DNA of 64,000 bases from Chelydra serpentina (Eukaryota > Chordata > Testudines > Chelydridae), in assembly GCA_037349315.1 (NCBI GenBank), contig JBAIAC010000007.1:6262001-6326000 (forward strand), given 5' to 3'. A program made the translations under genes and the position numbers. Under the pieces are notes generated by a model. That model worked only from the letters and a program-made list of their open reading frames with translations. It was not told the origin of the DNA and made no database searches. How positions within the stretch are numbered: the first letter of the stretch is position 1; each line of letters begins with the position of its first letter. Below, in pieces: positions 46,701-55,990 of the stretch.

Positions 46701-49700
46701 TCTGGAGCTTAGTGCATAAGCCTTTACTGCAAGAGCTAAAAGCCAACTGGTTCTTAGCTAAGGCTGTAGAGCGGACTCGTTTTATCTCTCTCTCTCTCTC
46801 TAAGTGGTCTCGGTGCCACTAGATGGGACAGAGCACCCCACCCAGGGGGTGTATCGGTTACAATAGCACCATACTAAAGTACTGGCTCAAGTACGAATGG
46901 GAGGGAAGCCTGCCACCTATTGAATGTACAGCCTCGCATTTAGTAGCACGGTGGGTTTTCCTTGGGGGAAAGGGGCAGGGTCTGACCTTGCTCAACTTGT
47001 GAGATCTGATGAACTGTAGCCTGGAATGGAACGGGCTGCTGGGAATAAACACCCTCTATTTAATAAAAACAAGCGAGCAACACCTGGGCTCAAACGTATT
47101 CCTGGTGCTCCACTGTCACCAAGAAGGCAGCACCATTCTAATGGTGAAGAATGGACAAACGTATCCATGCTTAAAACCCAGCTAACTTGGATCCAGTGAA
47201 CTATGGCCTGAGCCGCTTAGTGAAACTGGTACAATCCCTCTATTGCAGACAGTTATATCAGCATGAGGGTATGTCTACACTAGAAACGCTACAGCGGTGC
47301 AGGGCCTTAAGGAAGGGGAATAAGCTCTGCAGGTGAAAGGCATTGTTATACCAGTATAAGTGCGTCCGCACGAGGGTTTGTACTGCTATAATTATGTTCG
47401 TTAAAAAAAAACCACACACCTTCCTAACATGGTTGTGCTGGTAGGAAATCGGTGTGTAGACCAGGCCTTTAAAGATAAAGAATTTATTGCCAGGGTTGAA
47501 TTTGCCATCGGGTGTTTTTAAAGAGGAGCAACACCTGAAAAATGAGACAATGGCTGCATAACTCTACGAATTTACTGTAGCGTGTCCCCTCTCCCGTAGC
47601 CATTCAGCAGCTGCAAAACGTGTGTCAGCTAGGGCTAGTCCCAGGCTTTGTTCATGGTGTCCCTGAGAAGTGGCGCTATCCCAGCACAAGTCAATCGCTG
47701 ACTGATAATACAACAGTCCTATTTAGGGGGGAAAGAAAATAATACAGTGCCCTAGTTCATTGGCCTTTAGGCCATGCGAGCTTACACTACCTTCTGCCAG
47801 CGTTACCAGAAGGTTGTTGCGTTCTCCGTTTGGATGAGACAGAGCTATTTGTCTTCATCTCACTGCACTTTTGGCCTCTCTCATCCAGATCAAACACCTG
47901 CCTCGTAAGGATGTAAATATCGGTTTAAAAAGTTAACTGGTTAAATGATTAAAATTATATCGTCTAACTGGTTAACCGTTAACCGAGATCACTCCAGCCG
48001 GCCTGGTACGGCACGGGCTGGGGTCCCTCCGGCCAGCCAGCGCAGGGCAGCTGGGGCTGGGGTCCCTGTGGGCTGCGGCTGGCTGGAGCTGGGGCCGCTC
48101 TGGTCCGGCTGAGGCTGGGGTCCGGCTGGCTGGCCTAGTATGGCCTGGACTGGAGGCCCTCTAGTCGACTGGCACGGCCGGGGTCCCTTCTGCCAGCCCA
48201 GTGTGGCCGGGGCTGGGGCCCCTCCAGCCAGGTTAACCGTTAAGGTTGTTTAACAATAAGCCTAATGCTTACCCGGTTAACCGTTTAACCTTTTACATCC
48301 CTACTTCCTAGTTAAGCACTGACCAGGCCCCTCTCTCTAGCTGTCTGTGATATCCTGGGTCACGAGATGGTTTTACCAGGTTGGTGGAGACCTCTCGGTC
48401 ACAAGCGATTTTGGACACTATTTGGTTTTTGCCTCCAAGACCAGCAGCCTCAATTTCTGTTAGCTTTAAGGACAGCGCTGTGCTTGAATTGGCCGTGATG
48501 GTATTCATCTTGTCCCTCCCCCATCTTTTCTCCTGGCAGCAATGAAAATTGCGTATGCTGGTGCAGTATGTACTATAGCAATGGCCTTCTACAGCCCAGC
48601 TGAGTTCAGTTGTTTCCTATCATTCTTTGTTGCCTTACAGCCGCCTCGGAAAAGATTTACAGTTTGTTTGACTTAGGAATGAAAACCAGGGAAAGTCGAG
48701 TCTGTCTTCCACCCATGACTGGCGGCTCAGCCAAGGTTTTAACAGATAATTCTATGGCTAGAAAGGAACGGACGGAGAGGGAAGGGGAGGTTGAGATGTA
48801 AAAGGCTGTTGTCATGTTACAAACTAAAATAATACTGTGAACGATGAATCGTGCAGCTGTAAGGCCTCAAGGCCAAGGCAGTTGCGGCTTCTTGTCCTGG
48901 CCCATGAAAAACGGTAATTCATGGCCATGGCTCCCAAGGCCATGATAATCTATCATGATCATCTGCCTCTATAGCACAGGCCAGGGAACGTCCCCAAAAT
49001 AATCCCTAGAGCAGACATTTTGGGGAAAACATTGAATCTTGATTTTAACATTGTCACTGATGGCGAATCCATCAGCACCCTTGACAAATTGTTCCAATGG
49101 TTAATTACTCTCGCTGTTAAAAACGTATGCTTTATTTCCAGTCTGAATTCGTCTAAAGCCACAGTCATTTAGGGTGATGACAACTATATTTGGCAGAGGG
49201 GAAAAAAGCACCAAACCTACCTATTGTGGATACCAATGAGCCCACAAAGAAGAAGGAGTTACTCAAATCCCAGTTGCTGAGTTCAGTCTGTGATTCGTTT
49301 CCTACTGGATATAGTCCTTTCTGCACAGCGTCAGTCAGGTTCTGCAAGCGAAACCAGTGTTTGGTATGAACACCTCCCCATTCTCACGGTCCATTGTGAT
49401 AAACCAGAGGAATCAGCCCGCCACGGCCCCTGTCCTGTGAGGATCCATAGATCGTATGCATCAGTATGCAAAGTTATAGTTAAACTCTGCTGCCAGTACT
49501 ACCACCACTCCTGCTTCCAAGAAGGCCACTGGCTCACCAGCAACCAATCAGTATTTCAGATAGTGTCATGTGCTCACCTGATCATTTAGAAAGGAGCTGG
49601 AATGGGCCCTATGAGAGATCACTTGGGTTTTTTAGAACTAAGTTTACCGCCACTGACCTAGCATTCTAGTGTGTTATCCTAAATTATTTGCATCAGAAAT

Positions 49701-52700
49701 GCAGAATCATGTAAAAGGTTTGTATAGGCTAAAGTAATTCAGCCTGCTGCATTTTTACATTACTGCCTGGTTATTTTCCATCCCTTGGTCTCTTTGGTTG
49801 GTTCTTCCTCTTTGTGTCCCGTAGCTGGGCCCGGGCAGTTTGGGAGATACGGTTCTCCATGGTGCAACTGTAAGGAACACACATCGTTCCTCTGCATTCT
49901 CTAACTTTATTTTAGGAGACTAAAGTAAAAAAAAAATGTGATGCCCTGCTAGCTGTATATTTTCCCTCCCTTCCAGATTCTAACAGTTCAGTACTCATTA
50001 GGGACTGTAGCTAATCTGCCAAAAGAAATGGAGACAGCAATTATTAAAAGCATAGGGTGATGACAATTATGGTTCAAGGCTTACCAGTGCTTTGGAAACC
50101 TTGTTGACTTTCACACTAGAAAAATAAAGGGAGGAAATTTGTCACATGGGATTTCTCCTGAACATGAGTTTTTTATATGTGCTCTCCCAGGTTTACATTG
50201 TACTTATTCTTCGTAAATCACCTGCCTGCAAACATACTCTATCTTGTGAAGATAAATTTGAACACTGTGAATCCTTTAACTGTATGGCCAGGTTTTCAAA
50301 CACCAACCCTGATCATTTCAAACGAAACAACATGTAATGAGACATCCTCACTCTGGGCCTGTAAAATATCCTGGGCCAATGCAAAACAACACAGGTAGAT
50401 GAAAAATATACTGACCCCGATTTTCTCATCCAGCTGAGCTGCTCCCCGTGCGGGACCAGAAATAAAGGTGGCTTTATGCCACATTTGTGGATCCCTGATC
50501 ATGGCCCCAGCTCGTGGCCATTCAGCCCTTGGCGAAACTTAGAGCAGTTTTGAGGCTGCTCTAAGTTATACCTCGCTGCCAGTGGCCCAAAAGGGCAATT
50601 CCAGCAACCCAGGATTGCCAGAGCAAACTCTCTGGCCTTGCTCCTCTCATCCAGTCACAATTCTATGCTAGGAAGTGCAGAGCTGTACTACTAGGCCTAT
50701 ATCATTTAGGGATTCCCATTGTGCACAGAAAATCTGAAGGAGAACTAAGCCAGCTTTATGGGTGCTGTGCACCACCAGAATGAAATAAAACCTTTGCACC
50801 ATCAGGGAGACTCAGGGCCACTCTGTTAAATTCTGTGCACTGGTATATCCAAGCAGTCCCACTGAACTCAGTTATGTGCGGACGTGGGTGTGAGAGCAGA
50901 ATATGGAAATTGTATCTCTTGCTCATTCAAAAATACTTAGGAAAGAAAAGATTCTCCTAGTCATAAAGTAACAACAATAATATACTTTATTCTTAGGGCA
51001 TCCATGCAAATAGAAAGCCAGTAACCTCTGTATTCATGCAAATCAATGTACACCACTCTTCAAACGTATTGTGTTAATCCCCTACCCTACAAAGCAACAG
51101 AAAGGCTCAAATTAATTCCTACTTTGACATATGTGAGCTTTCATCAGGGATACATTTGGCTCTGTACAATATCCACTTAGAAACATTTTATTTTAAGGCA
51201 AAGGTCCAGATTCTGCTTTTTTACCCCAGTGTAAATCCAGAAGAACGCCATTGACTTAGGTGAAACTTATCTAGATGCACAGTGGTGTAATCGCAATCAG
51301 AGACTAGCCCAAAACGTGTCGTGCTATCCCGTTATTAATTGTTCTCCATGTCAGCTGAAGGTAGGACAAGAGGGAATGGGCTTAATCTGCAGCAAGAGAG
51401 GTTTAGGTTAGATATTGGGGAAAACTTTCTAGCTGTAACGATGGTTAAATACTAGACTAGGCTTCCCACGGAGGCTGTGGAATCCCTGTCATTGGAGGGT
51501 TTTTTGAAGAACAGGTGGGACAAACCCCTGTCAGGGATGGTCTAAGAGGTTTAGCTGGTCCTGCCTCAGCGCAGAGGGATAGCTTAGATGATCTCTTGAG
51601 GTCCCGAAAAGCTCCAGCCCAACCTTTCTATGGTTCTGTGAACATCCCCCTCCCCGCCCCAAAACACACACGATAGTTTGAAAGATGAGTTTTCTGACAC
51701 CTTCAGTCTTTCTCTGCTCTAATGTTAAGTGATGTGCGTATTTTAAGATAAAGCTTTAAACAAAAGCTGCTTCCAGCTGTGCCGGCCCTTAGCAACCTGA
51801 GGGGTGGGGCTGGACAACTTGCACTATGGCTGATTTGATACAGACACAAGCCGAGAGACATTTCAGAGATGAGTCTGGTCAGAGGCTAGACACAAGATGG
51901 ACTAAATTGCACCAGAATGTTCTCGCACCAGGGCTTCGCTCCCCTGTCTGCGAGAGTCAGGAATGGCAGAGGTGGTTTTTATTTGTTGTCTTGTTTTTGA
52001 ACCTTTAAGGGGTCACGTTTTCTGGCTTTTCGTCCCAAGCCTGGAGGGCTAGAAACTTACATTTGTATTTCAAATGAAAGCTGAGCTTCTCGTGTAATCA
52101 CGGGACTCCAGGAGCTGGGGCTTTCAGAAAAGAACCAAATGACATGGGACTCATGATAAAATGGTGTGAGTTGGTGCTGTGGTGTGGTGCTTCTGTGAAA
52201 GGTTTTGGGGGGAGCAGCAGCAGAATGTAGGAGTCTGTGCTGGGGCTGCGAGCCCAGTTGTTTGTGCATGGCAGCATGCCCGGGGGTGGGATCAGGCCCA
52301 TGTAAGAATGGGGTCAGAGAAGCCACTGCTATGCAGATGCCCCCGTCCTTCTGGGGACTGGAGCAGCTGCTGCTCTGGCCAGCTGCCCAGTATCTGATCT
52401 GTCTACTCCGACGTTGGGTTCAGGATTCACCCATCAGTGATTAAATGAAATCTCCCCAATGAATGCACAAGAACAGACACAACACTCGTTACCTGCATGT
52501 GGCACAGAAAACACCATGTAAGTGAAAACCAGGCTGGGTTGCACGTGAAAGCTAGGGAGGCCACCGTCCCTCGCTGCCGCAGCATCCCTTACCTTCACAA
52601 ACTGCTCAACATCTGCCACAGTGAGGTGGGCGAAGTTCTGCAGGAAAGCCTCCTTCATTCGGATTACTGCCCTTTTCTGTTCTGTCTCGGCATTCTTCTC

Positions 52701-52787
52701 CAGAGCCCGGAATACGATCGCACCCAAGAGGAGGTAGGCGGCGTAGCTGACCACCAGCAAACCAGTGTGGATTTTGCCACTGCACAT
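37421..52787 (-). CDS. KCNK16: TALK-group two-pore K+ channel, five coding exons
   Basis: Encodes a plasma-membrane background K+ channel subunit that works as a dimer. Join 52787-52593, 49341-49221, 45460-45294, 42934-42766 and 37746-37421: 325 codons plus TAG, against about 309 in human KCNK16 as I recall it. Domains: M1 at residues 7-29, extracellular cap 30-85, pore 1 with TIGYG 104-108, M2 117-140, M3 166-188, pore 2 with TIGFG 209-213, M4 231-251, then a charged cytoplasmic tail. Sequons are N66 and N80. KCNK16 is favoured over KCNK17 and KCNK5 by EQFV before the cap intron, SNWD with SFFF before pore 1, and FAFITLSTIGFGDYVVG. R230 sits where TASK-2 has its alkaline-pH sensing arginine. 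The conserved cap cysteine is His54. Introns are GT-AG, phases 0,1,0,1; the pore 1 glycine codon is split, as in other K2P genes. An in-frame TAG at 52830-52832 supports the start. In mammals the channel is mainly pancreatic; expression here is unknown. Confidence 0.9.
38737..40698 (+). mobile_element. LTR (probable solo) in KCNK16 intron 4, holding a CR1 copy
   Basis: Begins TGTGACACTCTGCACCCC and ends GGTCCATCACA, TG...CA-type ends like those of the LTR at 1962-3414. Within it are a TATA box (TTATAAAAGG, about 39909-39918) and AATAAA at 40200-40205, in promoter-to-polyadenylation order. Removing the CR1 at 39113-39761 leaves about 1.3 kb. The flanks GTACC and GTCTC do not match well, so the TSD is uncertain. 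It is antisense to KCNK16. Confidence 0.65.
39113..39761 (-). mobile_element. CR1 LINE 3' end with ORF2 C-terminus, copy B
   Basis: Almost the same sequence as 27801-28446, in the same orientation. The ORF2 end differs mainly by Ala for Thr in KIKLDAFMEGM. It is inserted in an LTR, hence younger than that LTR. Confidence 0.85.
40699..42765. other. Rest of KCNK16 intron 4
   Basis: Apart from the partial hAT end at 41214-41371 I recognise no repeat. The frames at 40974 and 42377-42697 are chance frames inside the intron. Confidence 0.45.
41214..41371. mobile_element. Partial hAT element (right end)
   Basis: CATTTTCGACCGGGTGTTCC and the terminal TGGCAACCCTA belong to a common turtle repeat with ends TAGGGTTGCCAGG. 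The left end is missing. Confidence 0.4.
42766..42934 (-). CDS. KCNK16: KCNK16 coding exon 4
   Basis: 169 nt, acceptor TTTTCAG, donor GTAG|GTAAGG. Encodes M3 (FLTLLFFLVTGILVFLCL) and pore 2 (EGWSYSEGIYFAFITLSTIG then FGDYVV). The WSYSEG/FAFITLS wording is a TALK hallmark. Confidence 0.94.
43876..44117. mobile_element. MITE with about 20-bp inverted ends, KCNK16 intron 3
   Basis: CATACGTCTACACTGCAGCT at the left is mirrored by GGCTGCAGTGTAGACATAT at the right. No coding capacity. Flanks are too short to prove the TSD. Confidence 0.6.
44408..45073 (+). mobile_element. Solo LTR, 666 bp, KCNK16 intron 3
   Basis: TGTAGTGGGGCGGTCACCCC to GACCTTGCTACA, with ends TGTAG...CTACA and perfect 5-bp TSDs GTGTG (44403-44407 and 45074-45078). 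It carries two CCAAT boxes (44482-44486, 44507-44511) and a TATA box (GTATAAG, 44531-44535), a full promoter layout on the strand opposite to KCNK16. The long GC-rich frames on the minus strand are not genes. Confidence 0.85.
44482..44535 (+). promoter_or_regulatory. CCAAT-CCAAT-TATA promoter of the solo LTR
   Basis: GCCAATCAG occurs twice 25 bp apart, and TATAAGAAGG follows 20 bp later. Start would be expected near 44560. Activity is not shown by sequence. Confidence 0.5.
45294..45460 (-). CDS. KCNK16: KCNK16 coding exon 3
   Basis: 167 nt, acceptor TTCAATAG, donor AAG|GTAATC. Completes the first filter (GYGTQCPKTAAGQ), then M2 (IFCLFFASFGIPLTIIFL) and the intracellular M2-M3 linker rich in Lys and Arg (LGRWLYEKGMKK). 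Confidence 0.93.
45954..46200 (-). mobile_element. SINE broken by a Penelope tail, KCNK16 intron 2
   Basis: The SINE tail (ATAGAATCATAG, 45954-45966) is separated from its body (AATATCAGGGTTGGAAGGG, from about 46045) by a Penelope-type 3' end. The SINE head stops at CTCAAACCACTG and lacks its last few bases. Confidence 0.75.
45967..46044 (-). mobile_element. Penelope 3'-tail insertion inside the SINE
   Basis: GTAGTAGCCGTGTTAGTCTG and GTAGCACCTTAGAGACTAG are the Penelope end also seen at 12183-12240. TAG occurs at both junctions and may be a short duplication. Confidence 0.65.
47267..47467. mobile_element. MITE-like element, 201 bp, KCNK16 intron 2
   Basis: GGGTATGTCTACACTAG and GGTGTGTAGACCAGGCC form terminal inverted repeats. 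Flanks TGA and TTT do not agree. Confidence 0.55.
47906..48303. mobile_element. hAT element with AACCGGTTAA-type ends, 398 bp
   Basis: TAAGGATGTAAATATCGG and TTTAACCTTTTACATCCCTA are inverted repeats. The flanks CTGCCTCG and CTTCCTAG agree at six of eight. Next to the ends are palindromes such as GGTTAACCGTTAACC, and the core is GGGGCTGGGGTCC-rich with short tandem repeats. Confidence 0.7.
48950..49160 (-). mobile_element. CR1 LINE 3' fragment, KCNK16 intron 2
   Basis: ATTTTAACATTGTCACTGAT, GTTCCAATGGTTAATTACTC and CCAGTCTGAATTCGTCTA are CR1 3' blocks, reversed. It ends only about 60 bp downstream of exon 2 in gene orientation. Confidence 0.7.
49221..49341 (-). CDS. KCNK16: KCNK16 coding exon 2
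   Basis: 121 nt, acceptor CTTGCAG, donor ATAG|GTAGGT. Encodes the second cap helix (NLTDAVQKGL), the glycosylation site NES, and pore helix 1 (SNWDLSNSFFFVGSLVSTI). The last base starts the first glycine codon of GYG. Confidence 0.93.
51354..51641 (+). mobile_element. CR1 LINE 3' end, KCNK16 intron 1
   Basis: GACAAGAGGGAATGGGCTTA, GGTTAGATATTGGGGAAAAC, GGAGGCTGTGGAATCCCTGT and TCTATGGTTCTGTGA occur in CR1 3' order on the plus strand. Confidence 0.85.
51976..52245 (+). repeat. Direct repeat copy 1, KCNK16 intron 1
   Basis: About 270 bp closely matching 54276-54539 in the same orientation, for example GAACCTTTAAGGGGTCAC, TTTCAAATGAAAGCTGAG and GGTTTTGGGGGGAGCAGC. Part is a known-looking old DNA repeat, but the match runs past the usual end of that repeat. 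Confidence 0.7.
52593..52787 (-). CDS. KCNK16: KCNK16 coding exon 1
   Basis: 65 codons, from ATG in the context ACCATGT to K65, donor AAG|GTAAGG. Encodes the short N-terminus (MCSGKIHTG), M1 (LLVVSYAAYLLLGAIVF) and most of the first cap helix, ending EQFVK. The segment QNFAHL carries His where TALK channels have Cys. Confidence 0.92.
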
Positions 52788-52793
52788 GGTACT

Positions 52794-52815
52794 CTGCAGG
52801 CAAATGTGAGGGAGG
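52794..52815 (-). other. Probable 3' splice site before the KCNK16 start codon
   Basis: On the minus strand a pyrimidine-rich tract (CCTCCCTCACATTTGCCTGCAG) ends in CAG six bases before the ATG. It would place the 5' untranslated leader in an unseen upstream exon. Confidence 0.45.
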
Positions 52816-52832
52816 ATGGGGAACGGTCTCTA

Positions 52833-54104
52833 TTTGCACACAACTCTCTGATGTAAACTTCTGGTACATCAGAGCCAGGGAATATGGGCCCCGCCCAGCA
52901 GCTTGGATTTCCTCGGGGATCACACACAGACACAGACAGCAAGCTGTTGATACCATTTAGGGGAGGAGGATAAAATCCTTGTGCTTGTCTGCAGTCTGTG
53001 AAACTTTGCCTTGCTGAGTTCTCAGGAAAGTGGGTCAGAGTGTGGGAAGCGGACTGGCTGGATGCCATCTCCTGCTGAAGTGGTGTTGGGGGGATGGAGA
53101 GGAAGGGGAGTAGGTGAAAACAATACCCACAACCATAGATCCGTGCATTGCACCTCATGGCAATTGTCTTTGTTCAAACTGAGGCTACATGGTTCACACG
53201 CCACATACTGTGTTGAGCTGTTGATCAAAACACTGCAGCACAAGCCTGAGTTTCCATAACACCAGGCCCTGTAGCCAAAGGGAGATGCTTGGCGATGGGG
53301 AAGCCTGAATGTGGAACGTGGCGTAACAAACCGGCTGTCAGGAGAAGCTCGTCCCAAGTGTCTGAAGTCAAGCAGAGCTCAAATCCCCTGCCAGGCAGTC
53401 ACTTTGCAACGATCTCACCACCACGGGCTCTGAGCGGGGAAAAGAAGGTAGGGCCTTCATCCCCGAAAGGTTCTGCCACTTGAGCTAAACCAGGTATTCC
53501 TTTCACTGGGCGCAGTAACGGGCTGTTATTGTCTGTGGGCCAGCTGTTGGAGGGGGACATGACATGCACTTTGCCCATGTGTTACATACTGGGACCTACC
53601 CTACGTTCACACGCTGCTCCTGGCCAACTCCCCATTTGTTTCCTAGAAGAACCAGCATGTACCAGAGTCTCCACTCAGCCAGTTGCTGTTCGCTCAGTCA
53701 GGCCTCCTCAGAAATGATGCCCACAAGCCCAATCTCCAGCACTTCCCTAGCTATGCGGCCTTGCCAGCCATAGGTGATTATATCAGTGACCTCACAGAGG
53801 CCTAGGGGTAGGTGAACAGCCCCAACGAGGGGGGTGAAGGAGGCAGTAGCCCGGTCCCCAGAGCAGTGGGCTTCCTGGAATGCCACAGATGGCCCTGCTG
53901 CTCTGTGTGTCTTGTTCACATATATAAAACCTTGAAATTATGTCCCTCTAAACCCTCCTAATCTCGCTATTGTGCAGCACCTTCATTTATGTTTTATCCC
54001 ATAGAACTACAAAATGTTTCAGCCCTGTACATAGACATTCCCCTCAACTCACAGCAGAGTGGCCCCCTGCCCTGCCTTTAGCGCTCGACTGAGTGCCACA
54101 TGAA
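52833..54104. other. Region upstream of KCNK16 exon 1
   Basis: No CpG-island promoter and no further K2P exon were found. Frames at 52664-53357 (minus) and 53529-53773 (plus) lack domains. A 5' leader exon could lie here but cannot be picked by eye. Confidence 0.4.
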
Positions 54105-54743
54105 GGTATGGCCACACTGCACTGGAAACTCAGGCTCAGACTCAAGTTTAAGTCCAACCATCCACACACAAATCTTTCCGACTGGGTCAGAAGCCCATGG
54201 ACCTACCTGGAGGCGGGAGGTGGGGGGGGGGTTTATCCTGAATTCTGCTGTGACTAAGGTCCAAGCCCCTCTCTTTTTTATTTGTCGTCTTGGTTTTGAA
54301 CCTTTAAGGGGTCACTTTTTCTCGCTTTTATTCCCAAGCCTGGAGGGCTGGAAACTTACATTTTTATTTCAAATGAAAGCTGAGTGTCTCATGTAATCAC
54401 ATGACTCCGGGAGCTGGGGCTTTAAGAAAAGCACCAAATGGCATGGGACTCATGATAAAATTGGGTGAGTTGGTGAGGTGCTTCTGTGAGAGGTTTTGGG
54501 GGGAGCAGCAGCAGCAGAACTTAGGGGTCTGTGCTGGGGTTTCCCAGTGTGGAAGTAGCTCAAGCCACAGACCCAAGTCAGGAGGTTTGCGTAGTGCAGT
54601 ATGAATGTGTTAGCACGTCTCTGAGACCTGGGTCCAGCAATTGTCAGCCCAGGTTAACAACGCACTGTGAATGCTCGAACGTGAGCTTGGAAACAGGTGC
54701 GGCTCCCACAGCCCCAGATTTACAAGGCAGTGTAGACGTACCC
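54105..54743. mobile_element. MITE-like element containing direct repeat copy 2
   Basis: GGTATGGCCACACTGCACTGG at the left and GGCAGTGTAGACGTACCC at the right form inverted ends. The middle (54276-54539) matches 51976-52245 and appears to be an insertion. Confidence 0.45.
54276..54539 (+). repeat. Direct repeat copy 2, upstream of KCNK16
   Basis: Partner of 51976-52245. One small deletion (TGCTGTGG) and an added AGC in the CAGCAG run separate the copies. Confidence 0.7.
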
Positions 54744-54790
54744 TAGCTGTGCGTATGAGTGTATCTAGATGTTCTCATTGCACTCCGTTC

Positions 54791-55982
54791 CAGTACCGGG
54801 TTTACCATGGAGCTGGGCCCATGCTCAAAATGGGCCCCGGCCTGGCCCACTCCACTTGCGCTGCGCTCGGAGCAGCTGGAGTGGCTCCTCTCTACCCCCC
54901 GGCTCCTCCACCCCCAGCACTCACCCCTCTCAGCTGCCTGGACTGCTGGCCTAGGGCTTCTCTCCACCCCCTGGCCCCGCTCGCCGGCTCCTCCCCGCCC
55001 TCTGGCCGCTCCCACCTGCCCACTGCTTGCTCCTCTCGGCCGGCGTGGCGGCCGGCTCAGGCTCCTGTCTGCCCCCATCACCGGCAGGCAGCCGCTGGCA
55101 AAGCTGGGGGCAGAGAGGAGCCCTCAGCCACTGCCAACCTGTGACCATCCATTTCTGGCTATCCGGGGCCAGACCTCTCCCTGCCACTCTGTGGAAGAGC
55201 AGCAGGCTGGGGGAGTTAGCAGCTGCCTCCCCCCACGCCCATGCAAGGACATGCCTCCTCCGCCGCGGGCACCACTAGCGCCAGGCGGCTAGGGCTGGGT
55301 GGGGCCCCGGGGGATGGGGCTGCTCTGTGCTCCTGAGCTTCAGCTGCTCTGCCCCCTCACACTGTGCTGGGAGGGGGGATCCCTGCTCTGAGCTGGCTCA
55401 GCAGGGCCAGGGGGCAGGGCGTGGGGGAGTGGGTTTGTGGGGAGGATTCTGGGCAGCAGGGGAGGTTTGTGTGTTTTCGGGTGCTAGGCAGTAGGGGTCT
55501 GTTAGAGGGGTACTGTGTAGTTGTGGTGGTGGGGCTGTGGGGAAGGGCACTGGGCAGTGGGGGAGATCTGTGTGTGTTGGGGTGCTAGGGAGTGGAGGTT
55601 CTGTGTGGGGTTCTGGACAGTTGTGGTGGAGCTGTGGGCAGGGGGGTGCTGGGCAGGGGTGGTGGTATTCAGGGCATTGTGCATTTATGGGGGGTGGGTG
55701 CTGGGCATAGCGGGTCCGGGGGGTGCTGGGTGGGGGGGCCTGTGTAGCATGGCATGGACCCGACCCCAAGGGGAAAGGACCAGTGTCCGTCTGGCGACTG
55801 CCAGTTTGTAAACAGTGCCCTCGCGCTGGGCAAAGCGGGACCGCCCCTACCATGCCATGCCCCATAGCCCCTGGCCGGCCTCTTGCTCCGGAGACCAACC
55901 TCCCCATGCCATGTTCCATTGCCCCCATGGGGGCCCACAAATATGTTTGGCACCAGGCCCACAAAAGATTAATCCAGCCCTG
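54791..55982. mobile_element. Large hAT element, 1192 bp, with G-rich minisatellite
   Basis: The ends CAGTACCGGGTTTACCATGG and GATTAATCCAGCCCTG are loosely inverted. The flanks CTCCGTTC and CGCCATTC agree at six of eight. From about 55420 to 55740, units of roughly 100 bp repeat GGGGTGCTRGGCAGT, GTGTAGTTGTGGTGG and GTGGGGGAGATCTGTGTG. The 96- to 202-codon frames here are not genes. Confidence 0.65.
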
Positions 55983-55990
55983 CGCCATTC

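Noticed and set aside
52497..52856. 119-codon plus-strand frame
   Set aside because: It is the antisense shadow of KCNK16 exon 1 and its flanks.
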